In this document: piece after piece, positions 57,145 through 64,000 of the stretch
How the letters are laid out: each line of letters begins with the position of its first letter
Numbering within the stretch: position 1 is the first letter of the stretch
Assembly: GCA_019828565.1 (NCBI GenBank)
Contig: JAHDYR010000067.1
Location: 62,001-126,000, forward strand
Direction of reading: 5' to 3'
Length of the DNA stretch: 64,000 nt
DNA from: Carpediemonas membranifera
Lineage: Eukaryota > Fornicata
Translations under genes and position numbers: made by a program
Notes under the pieces: model-generated
What the model was told of the DNA's origin: nothing
What the model saw: only the letters and a program-made list of their open reading frames with translations
Databases searched by the model: none

Positions 57145-57531
57145 ATCCAGAAGAATTGGAGCTCAACGGCCTTCTTCCTCTGTAGGGATTTCTCCGGACA
57201 TCGCAGAATCAGGACCGAATCAGGGATAATGCCGCGTCGATGGCCCAAACCAACCCTATAAACGTGCTTCCAATGCTTACTAGGCCTATTCTCAGAGCAG
57301 GCTGTCCCACCCCACCATCTCAACGCCGAGATTCAAAGCTGGTCTGCTTTAAACTGCGCAACGACCAGACAACCACACAACACAAAACCGACATCCTATC
57401 CTTTTGTCGTCGGCAAGGCTTGGGCATAGCAACACGCGCCTTCTGCCCCACCATCGTGCTGATGACTTTAACACGACAGACGCCTGCCAAGGCACACGTG
57501 ATGGAAATGAGAAGCATATGCACAATACAGT
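57145..57531. other. Gap upstream of the C2H2/SET gene
   Basis: 387 bp between the SET-gene start and the stop of the GPI-type gene. No gene recognised; part is promoter for the SET gene. Confidence 0.4.
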
Positions 57532-58683
57532 TTAGAACAGCGCAACCAGGGCCACAAGCAGGAGGAAGGCGGCGACATGGATGGCGGTAGCAGAGTCCAC
57601 CGACCCTGTGGTGACCGAGACTACAGAGATGGACGAAGAGCTGGCAGAAGCGGTGTAAGAGAGGTCAACGTTAGTCCAGTCAGTCGAATCGATCTCAGAG
57701 TTGATGTCGTTCAGGCCAGCCGTGCCAGAGGCATCGCCATAGTTGGTAACGGCAACGCTGACACCGTTCGCAGAGGAAGAGTCGATGGTGGGGGTGGCGC
57801 CGTCCGCGTCAACGACAACGGCGCTGATAACCTCCACGGCGATGCTAGCCCACGGAGAGCCTGTGGACACCGCCCAATCCTTGCAGAGGGCGACGACGGT
57901 GTCCGTGGCCAGATCAGTAATGCCGGAGATAACAAGCTCCGTGGTGGTGGTGGCAGCCTTGTCGTGATCAACGATGCAGGAGGCTGGGGGGTCGACCTCG
58001 CACAAGGTGTAGAGGTAGTCGAGATAGGAGCTTGCCTTATCGTTCACAAGGTCATCAACCTTGCCCACGAAGTCAGTGATGCAGCAACCCCAGGAGTCGA
58101 TGATGTCGCTGAATGCATCGCAACTTCCCTCTGCCTTGATGGTGTCGACCGCGTCATAAAGGTCATCGAGGGAGAGAGCCTCTGTGCACCTGGGTAAGCG
58201 ATGGAATGGGGACACACCATTCATTGTTCTCGTTCTTCCAGCAAACGAACTCAGCGAGCTCGACGGCGGCGGCGATGTTAACGTTCTCGCCAAGGATGAA
58301 CGAGAGGGCGCAGCTGTCAAGAAGCTCGACGATGGCCTCGATGATCTCGATCAGACCCCTGTCATGGCTGTGTGAGCGAAGTCGGGATGGTCTGTTTGAG
58401 CGTTTCTATTGTGTCGCCACAAATTACGGAACCAAGAAACATACCAAATCTCAGAACGAATGTCGTCAGTGAACTTACCACTGATGAGGTTGTAGAGGTG
58501 GCGATACGACGAAGAATAGGTTACGCTAACGTCGACAAATGAAGCAATCGCGGTAACGCAGCTAATAACGCCGTCGGCCTCAGCCTCAGCGGCCTTCTGA
58601 GAGCGCATAATCTCGTATCCGTTCAAAGGATCGCAAAGAACGGCAGAGAGCACGAGGAGAAGAAGGATTACAGCCTTAAACAT
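57532..58683 (-). CDS. Secreted, probably GPI-anchored Cys-containing protein (three exons)
   Basis: 348 residues after removing 77-nt and 28-nt introns. Exons are 58445-58683, 58218-58367 and 57532-58189. The signal peptide is MFKAVILLLLVLSAVLC. The mature part has spaced cysteines (DGVISCVTAIAS, VELLDSCALSFILGENVNIA, EFVCWKNENNEWC, AEGSCDAFSDIIDSWGCC, YTLCEVDPPASC) and acidic helices. A Ser/Thr/Asp-rich region (TDWTNVDLSYTASASSSSIS) follows. The C-terminal hydrophobic segment ATAIHVAAFLLLVALVALF ends the protein, the layout of a GPI-attachment signal. Cell-surface location is inferred; no family recognised. An upstream in-frame ATG at 58740 would bury the signal peptide. Confidence 0.65.
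58190..58217 (-). other. Intron 2, GPI-type gene (28 nt)
   Basis: The donor is GTGTGT and the acceptor is CGCTTACCCAG, phase 2. It joins NNEW to CTEALSLDD. Confidence 0.65.
58368..58444 (-). other. Intron 1, GPI-type gene (77 nt)
   Basis: The donor is GTATGT and the acceptor is CGCTCACACAG, phase 2. It is the longest intron deduced here. An alternative GTTCAC donor 30 nt upstream is possible. Confidence 0.6.
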
Positions 58684-59058
58684 GTTGTGGCTGAGAAAAA
58701 AATTTGAAGATCCATTGACCATCCGAGATTCCCATATCATCGCGTATCCTCAAGTAAGACCGACCAATAATCAACAGCTGACGTCACATTCATCAGAATT
58801 GCTGCTCTCAGGGCTGTTCGGATACAGATGTGGTCAATGGGGAAATAGATTCGGTGACAATCAACGTCAAAGAATCTCATGTCCTCGCTTCCAAAGCAGA
58901 CAAGCTTCCAACGGCAAACTTGCACAAAGCCACGCCAGGAAGCGACGACTCGCCTGCGACACGATTGAAGGCCAGCAACGATCTGTCGTCATAAACAATA
59001 CGGACACAAAGAGAAGTATTTACATTCCCATATTCATCATACGTATACACAAGTTGGC
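58684..59058. other. Gap between GPI-type and IQ-motif genes
   Basis: 375 bp: promoter side of the GPI-type gene and 3' flank of the IQ gene. Nothing specific is recognised. Confidence 0.4.
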
Positions 59059-61542
59059 CTACATGGCGTCAGGCTCCATTCCAACATTTTCAACGTCCTC
59101 GTCGCCCGAGAAACCGAGCTCCTCAATGGAAGAAGCTGACTCGGGCCTGGAGATCTTCATGCCGACCTCGTCTTCACCGATGATCTCTTCGATTGATGAC
59201 GCCGACGACATGCGAGCGATGCGGAAGTCTTCTTCCCCCACGATCTCTTCAATGGACGACGCCGAGTCAGGTCGGCTGATCTGTGGGTGAAGGTAGTCAG
59301 CCTCGTCCTCGGCGTCGGCATCTTCATCCTCGTCCTCAGCTTCACTGGGGGTGTTGGAGTCGGTGTCCTCGTCGTCGGATGCTTCAACGTCATCATCGAT
59401 GTCAGCCTCAACAGCTTCAGCATCCTCCTCAGCAGACTCGTCGGCACTCTCTTCGTCGGACTCCTCGTCTGCGGATTCTTCCTCCTCTTCCTCTTCAGCA
59501 TCTTCCACCTCTTCATCCGACTGTTGTGTGACTTCAGGCTCCTCGGGCTCCATTGGTGATTCGGGTTCCTGAGGCTCCATTGGGGGCTCGGCTTCGTCAT
59601 GGGCCCTTGCTTCAGACTCAATCACGACGTCGCCCTCGACAACAGCCTCAGGCTCGACGACCACGGCCTCCGCCTCGGCAGCAACTGGCTCAGGCTCCAC
59701 AGCCTTCTCCCGGGTCCATGTCCCAGGACTGTGCATGGGCGCGCCCTTCTTCACCGCGGGCAGGGCACCGGGGTAATGCCGCCTCTTCTCCAGCAGCGCC
59801 AGTCCCCGCCTGTGCTGGATTTCCGCCTTCTTCCTAGCCATGATGTCCTCTCTCACCCCGGCCTGGGTCAGGGGCCCTCTGGCGTTCGACAGGCCCTTGA
59901 CCTCCTGGGACGCCTTGGCCGTGAACTTCTCCATCTGTTGAACCCTGGCTGCCCGCTTCCTTGCCTCTAACTTGCTGACCTCGGCTGTGAACTTCTTCGC
60001 ATGGGTCTGAATCTCACTGACCTTGATCGGTTCAAAGGCCTGCCGCCGCTCAGCAAGCATCGCCTGCTCCTTTTCCATGGCCGGAATGACGACCTTACGG
60101 ACGTACCGCCCCTCCATCTTCCGGTAGAGTGGCGTCGGGATCTTAGGGCCCTTGACCAGGTTGAGACGCCGTTCCCGGTCAACCTTGGCGGCCTCCCGCT
60201 TGGCCCGCATCGCCTCCAGCCTGTCCCTGCGTTCCTGTTCCATTCTCTGCTTTCTCTCCTCGTCGCGTCGCTTGGATTCCTCCACGGCAAGCCGCTCCTC
60301 TTCCCGTATCTTGTCCTCGAGCAGCTTACGGCGGTTAGCGGCCTTCATGCGTTGCTTCCGGGCCTCAGCCAATGTCCGTTTGAACCTGGCTTCGCTCTCT
60401 GGGTCGCTGCTCAGTGACGTGCGAGTGGGGCTTCCGTAGACCTTGCCAGAGCCACTCAAGCTCTTGCTGCTCTCCCGGGAGAGCTTGGATGGCGGCGTCC
60501 CCCTCATACGCCCAGGCCTACTCTGTACAGACCCCGAAGTTGAGGGTGAAGGGCTGGGTCGATTGTACTTGCTGCTCTTGTGTGTCATGGCGGGCAGTGC
60601 GGCGGGGGGCGTCTGTACTGGGGCAGGCATGTCATCCAGGGCACGCGGGGCCTCTGAGATTGGCCGGGTGACCTTGGGCTGAGTTGGCCGGGTTGGCTTG
60701 GCAGTCTTCTTGGGGCGGGACCGCCACGTCCTCTGGATGGTGCGGGCTGCACTCTCTTCGTCAGCAGCGGGAACAGTCTCCTGTGACTCCTGTGGTTCGG
60801 GCTGGGCGGGTGTCTGACTACGACTGCGCCACCCCTTCTGTATCGTCTTCGCGGCCTCGTCCCTCGCCTCCCGCTCAACTTTCCGGGACTGGCTGCGGCG
60901 CCACTGCGACTGAATGGTCTTTGCAGCACCGTTCTCGTCTACATCAGGCTCCACCACCTCTCGCTCCGGCTCAGGCTTTAACTCGACCCTCGAGGTCGGC
61001 CTGCTCCGCCAGCTGCGTTGAATCGAACGGGCTGCGTCATCTTCCTTGGACTTCTGCTTCTTCTGAGCGTCTGTACGCCGCCAGGTATGCTGAATCTTCT
61101 TGGCGGCCTCGTTCTCCTTCTCGGCCATCTTCTTCCTCTCGTCGGTCCGCCTCCAGCTCCGTTGGATCGATCTTGCCGCCTGGTCCTCTTGAGCAGCTTG
61201 TTTCTTACGGCTGTCGTTCCGTTTCCAAGACTTCTGGATGGTTCGGGCGGCTGCGTCCTCACGTTTCGCCATGGTCCGCTTGGCAGCGAAATTTCGATAA
61301 GAGCGTTGGATGGTAACTGCCGCTTGTGCTTCTTCGCATGATGGCTCAACAGCCTGTGGTTCGTTCTGGTCAGTTTCAGCGGCTGGAGCCTCGTTGTTGT
61401 CATGACCTTCAGTGTTTTCTGTAGACGAGGGCTCCTGGGGTGCTTCTCCAGGATTTGGCGCTACATCGCCCTTATGGAGATCGTCTGTCGATATACGGGC
61501 GCCGCTAAATCGCAGCACCCTGTTCTCATCATCTTCTCCCAT
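59059..61542 (-). CDS. Multi-IQ-motif protein with acidic tail
   Basis: 827 residues. About nine IQ-like motifs lie between residues 50 and 280 (AAVTIQRSYRNFAAKR, AARTIQKSWKRNDSRK, AARSIQRSWRRTDERK, AAKKIQHTWRRT, AARTIQRTWRSRPKK). Each is a potential calmodulin or myosin-light-chain site. The middle is basic and helical (RFKRTLAEARKQRMKAANRR, ERRDRLEAMRAKREAAKVDR). The last 230 residues are very acidic, with duplicated endings (SRPDSASSIEEIVGEED and SRPESASSIEELGFSGDED). No motor or kinase domain is present, so this is probably a calmodulin-binding cytoskeletal or flagellar scaffold. Divergent from zuotin with a 133-bp gap. Confidence 0.75.
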   Translation of the reverse strand: MGEDDENRVLRFSGARISTDDLHKGDVAPNPGEAPQEPSSTENTEGHDNNEAPAAETDQNEPQAVEPSCEEAQAAVTIQRSYRNFAAKRTMAKREDAAARTIQKSWKRNDSRKKQAAQEDQAARSIQRSWRRTDERKKMAEKENEAAKKIQHTWRRTDAQKKQKSKEDDAARSIQRSWRSRPTSRVELKPEPEREVVEPDVDENGAAKTIQSQWRRSQSRKVEREARDEAAKTIQKGWRSRSQTPAQPEPQESQETVPAADEESAARTIQRTWRSRPKKTAKPTRPTQPKVTRPISEAPRALDDMPAPVQTPPAALPAMTHKSSKYNRPSPSPSTSGSVQSRPGRMRGTPPSKLSRESSKSLSGSGKVYGSPTRTSLSSDPESEARFKRTLAEARKQRMKAANRRKLLEDKIREEERLAVEESKRRDEERKQRMEQERRDRLEAMRAKREAAKVDRERRLNLVKGPKIPTPLYRKMEGRYVRKVVIPAMEKEQAMLAERRQAFEPIKVSEIQTHAKKFTAEVSKLEARKRAARVQQMEKFTAKASQEVKGLSNARGPLTQAGVREDIMARKKAEIQHRRGLALLEKRRHYPGALPAVKKGAPMHSPGTWTREKAVEPEPVAAEAEAVVVEPEAVVEGDVVIESEARAHDEAEPPMEPQEPESPMEPEEPEVTQQSDEEVEDAEEEEEEESADEESDEESADESAEEDAEAVEADIDDDVEASDDEDTDSNTPSEAEDEDEDADAEDEADYLHPQISRPDSASSIEEIVGEEDFRIARMSSASSIEEIIGEDEVGMKISRPESASSIEELGFSGDEDVENVGMEPDAM

Positions 61543-61675
61543 TTGTACTCAAAACTGCCGGCTCATGCAAGAAAAATATCACAAGCTCGGGCCAGCCCAT
61601 GGCAGGGCCCGCTGCTGGTGTCGTGCCCTGTATTGTGTCTCTTTTCCGCTGATTTATTTGATGCGATCATTAGGC

Positions 61676-63250
61676 ATGGTTCTGCTCCTTTGTCCACCGA
61701 CAGCTGACTATGAAGGTCCCAAGTACTATGGATCGGTCTCTTTGAAGCGTATAGAACGCCTTACTATGCGCGATCGTGTCGATGAATGCCTCAACGGCGC
61801 GGACGAGCTGAAGAGCCCCGGCTCCCCGGCACCTGCTGTAGAGGACGATCTCCTCTTCTCCTCTGGCCACACCACCGACTACTACGAGCTTCTTGGTCTT
61901 GGTATGATCCGTCACCGCGCCTCTTCCGACGACATCCGCCGAGCCTACAAGAAAGCCTCTCTTCTCTTCCACCCCGACAAGTCGGACCACCCCAACGCCA
62001 TCCAGAGGTTCAAGGCCATCACCAAGGCCTATGAGATCCTGTCTAACCCCGAGAAGCGTCTTGCCTTCGACTCTACTGACGATGTGGATGACTCAGTGCC
62101 TGACCGAGTGAGTGCCCACGCCTTCTACGCCACGCTGCGGCCGGTGTTTGCCAGGAATGCCAGGTGGAGTGTTGTGCAGCCCGTGCCTGATCTTGGTCAC
62201 GAGAACACTGCCATCGATGAGGTCCTAGCATTCTATGCTTTCTGGGACGGTTTCAAGACATGGCGTGATTTCAGTGCCGACTGTGAATACGACCTGGACG
62301 AAGCCCACAACCGAGACGAGAAGCGCTGGATGATGCAGCAAAACCGGCGGGAGCAAAAGGCCAAGGTGAAGGCTGAGAAGGAGCGGATTGAGAAGCTGAT
62401 CAACTTGGCCAAGACCAATGACCCCAGATTGGCAGCGTACAAGGAGCAGAAGGAACGCGAGAGAGAGGAGCAGGAGGCCGCCCGCGTGGCTGAGGAACAG
62501 AGGCGGAAGAAGTCCGAGGAGCGGCGGGCAAGACTCCGGGCTGAGGCAAAGGAGCGCGAGCGGGAGGCTAAGGAACGCAGGTTTAGGACGGCCCTGACTG
62601 CGCTGGAGGGAAAGAACGACGGAAGCGCCGAGATGGGGTATCTGCTCAAGAGCCTTACCATTGAGGATGTCGACAAGGCTGAGGTTCTCATGGACGAAAA
62701 GAGTCTGGCTGCCGAGCTCTCAGAGATTAATCAAAAGATTGAAGCTCAAAAAGCTGCATTCGAAGCCAAGGTCGCCCAGTCGCACGTCGAAGAGGAGTGG
62801 ACTGACGAGCAGGACCGGATGCTCGCCGTCATGGTGAAGAAGGTCAACGAGCTCGTCCCCAAGCGATGGGGGAAGATCAGCAACGCAGTGGGGCGGACAG
62901 AGAAGGACTGCATCAAGCGGGTCAAACAGCTCGGACACAGGAAGCTCACACAACTCAGGGGCAACACCACTGCGAATAAGACCACCGTCATTGCTTCCAA
63001 GCCCGTTGAGACCGAGCCTGAAACTCCGCAGGATAAGGCGGAGGACGACGGGTGGACCAAAAAGGAGCAGAAGGCCTTCGAGAAGGGTCTGCGGGCGTAC
63101 CCAGAGGCGCAGTGTCGGGCGGACGGCATTATGCCCTCTATGCGCTGGGAACTCATCGCTGGATTCGTGCCTGATAAGGATGCAGAGGAGTGCAAGCAAC
63201 GTTTTATTTGGTGCAAGGAGCAGGTGGCCAAGAAGAAGGCCTCTACATAA
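61676..63250 (+). CDS. DNAJC2: Zuotin/DNAJC2 ribosome-associated J-protein
   Basis: Ribosome-tethered co-chaperone that stimulates Hsp70 at the nascent-chain exit. 524 residues from ATG 61676 (MVLLLCPPTADYEGPKYYGS), similar to the start of animal DNAJC2. The J domain DYYELLGLGMIRHRASSDDI ... LLFHPDKSDHPNA has an intact HPD. The zuotin-homology region FARNARWSVVQPVPDLGHEN, FYAFWDGFKTWRDFS and RDEKRWMMQQNRR follows, then charged helices. Two SANT/Myb-like domains (EEEWTDEQDRMLAVMVKKVN, DDGWTKKEQKAFEKGLRAYP) complete it. SANT domains mark the animal/plant-type rather than yeast zuotin. An in-frame ATG at 61661 is an alternative. Confidence 0.94.
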   Translation: MVLLLCPPTADYEGPKYYGSVSLKRIERLTMRDRVDECLNGADELKSPGSPAPAVEDDLLFSSGHTTDYYELLGLGMIRHRASSDDIRRAYKKASLLFHPDKSDHPNAIQRFKAITKAYEILSNPEKRLAFDSTDDVDDSVPDRVSAHAFYATLRPVFARNARWSVVQPVPDLGHENTAIDEVLAFYAFWDGFKTWRDFSADCEYDLDEAHNRDEKRWMMQQNRREQKAKVKAEKERIEKLINLAKTNDPRLAAYKEQKEREREEQEAARVAEEQRRKKSEERRARLRAEAKEREREAKERRFRTALTALEGKNDGSAEMGYLLKSLTIEDVDKAEVLMDEKSLAAELSEINQKIEAQKAAFEAKVAQSHVEEEWTDEQDRMLAVMVKKVNELVPKRWGKISNAVGRTEKDCIKRVKQLGHRKLTQLRGNTTANKTTVIASKPVETEPETPQDKAEDDGWTKKEQKAFEKGLRAYPEAQCRADGIMPSMRWELIAGFVPDKDAEECKQRFIWCKEQVAKKKAST

Positions 63251-63500
63251 ACGGTGTCGCTGATCCGGGAGGGTGCTTGCGTGCAGTGCTTTCTGCGCTG
63301 ACTTAGGTTTGACCATTCTTGACCGAGAGAATCAAGGTGATCAAAGGTTATAGAGGCTACCCTGAGCGTCTAAGGGCGCTATACAGTCACAAGCAAGGTC
63401 TGATTGGGGGAAATCTCGGCAGGATCTGGCAGATATTTGTTGTCCTGACCCTTGTTGACGGGACCCCTCTGACGATCAACGACCGTTGTTACCTGCAAAG

Positions 63501-64000
63501 ATGGTGTCTCCGCAGAACTCACCAGGAATGAGACGCCGTTCACCAGTAGTTTCGCAGAACCGGGAGATCGACGAATCCACGGAGCAGGCGGATGCGTTGA
63601 ATCAAAGTGCACATGGCGCCTGTGGACGTGGCGAACAAACTGATGCCATCGTTGATGCTTTGAATCAAGAAGCTCACGATCTCTACCAGCGTGGCGAGTT
63701 TACTGACGCTTTGGTGGTGTGCGAACGCTCACTCTCCATCGATCCCACACAGAGTGTCGCCCATAACACTCTCGGCAATGTATACAGGGCGCTGGGGCAA
63801 CACCAGCTCGCCATCAAGTCCTACGAGGCGGCCGTCCATGCCGAGCCGGACGCAGCCACGGCATTTACCAATCTTGCGAATCTCTACCTTGATCAGGGTG
63901 AACTCAAGCAATCAGAGCAAGTGCACCTGTTGGCACTGGAGCGTGACAGCGCCTCAATGCCGTCTCTCATGAGTCTGGCGTTCATATACCGTCAAATGCA
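63501..64000 (+). CDS. TPR-repeat protein, N-terminal part (runs off window)
   Basis: The open frame from ATG 63501 (MVSPQNSPGMRRRSPVVSQN) continues past the window end. Residues about 55 onward hold tetratricopeptide repeats: NQEAHDLYQRGEFTDALVVC, AHNTLGNVYRALGQHQLAIK and AFTNLANLYLDQGELKQSEQ. The consensus (G-Y-A-P pattern, here LGNVYRALGQHQLAIKSYEA) resembles the TPRs of O-GlcNAc transferase or of assembly factors. 166 residues are visible; any C-terminal domain lies outside. Confidence 0.8.
   Translation, partial: MVSPQNSPGMRRRSPVVSQNREIDESTEQADALNQSAHGACGRGEQTDAIVDALNQEAHDLYQRGEFTDALVVCERSLSIDPTQSVAHNTLGNVYRALGQHQLAIKSYEAAVHAEPDAATAFTNLANLYLDQGELKQSEQVHLLALERDSASMPSLMSLAFIYRQM

Overview
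The window is a gene-dense piece of a nuclear genome from a single-celled eukaryote. Evidence for this is a set of strictly eukaryotic genes: TRAPPC10, AP-2 sigma, VPS35, Sec24, 14-3-3, profilin, proteasome beta-3, a UBC4/5-type E2, a CDK, Lunapark, zuotin and a CEP164-like basal-body protein. Coding GC is moderate to high and intergenic gaps are short. Thirteen deduced introns are mostly 27-55 nt long. Their acceptors usually end in forms such as TAACACAG, TCACACAG or TTACTCAG, and their donors begin GTATG or GTT. TGTAAA/AGTAAA-type motifs overlap or closely follow many stop codons. Abutted branch/acceptor introns and an AGTRAAY-like 3' signal are known from metamonads (Giardia, Trichomonas and relatives). 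With an iron alcohol dehydrogenase and a CEP164 homologue, this suggests a free-living, anaerobic, flagellated metamonad, possibly a fornicate of the Carpediemonas type. The assignment is inference; no rRNA or tRNA was found to test it.

Layout. 0.3-10 kb: TRAPPC10, a proline-rich protein, an F-box/RCC1-like protein, a polytopic membrane protein, AP-2 sigma, a UBC4/5 E2 and 14-3-3. 10-13 kb: a HAT-repeat CstF-77-like protein and an unknown membrane-like protein. 13.3-18.6 kb: a complete Ty3/gypsy chromovirus with identical 124-bp LTRs, inserted 11 bp upstream of the VPS35 start codon. 18.6-29 kb: VPS35, Sec24, a three-exon small gene deduced only by splicing, a tail-anchored acidic protein, a small membrane protein, a Cys-motif protein and a WD40-like protein. 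29-30.1 kb: a decayed copy of a C2H2/SET-domain gene whose intact relative lies inverted at 55.5-57.1 kb. 30-37.7 kb: a CDK with a C-terminal CCCH finger, profilin, a KANSL2-type zinc protein, proteasome beta-3, an EEP-fold hydrolase and an Fe-alcohol dehydrogenase. 38-44 kb: a frameshifted RCC1-like gene and a PMCA-type Ca2+ ATPase. 44-45.6 kb: a non-coding stretch with a 224-bp direct repeat full of hairpins. 45.6-64 kb: a type I membrane protein, an amino-acid transporter, a CEP164-like protein with 642-bp internal repeats, Lunapark, an Arb2/FAM172-domain protein, the intact C2H2/SET gene, a probable GPI-anchored protein, an IQ-motif protein, zuotin and the start of a TPR protein.

The genes are not an operon. 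They are independently oriented housekeeping genes with a strong membrane-traffic theme: TRAPPII, AP-2, COPII, retromer and ER shaping. Most introns lie close to the 5' end of their gene, so first exons of 25-240 nt are easily missed. Start codons were placed by ATG, family length and splice logic.
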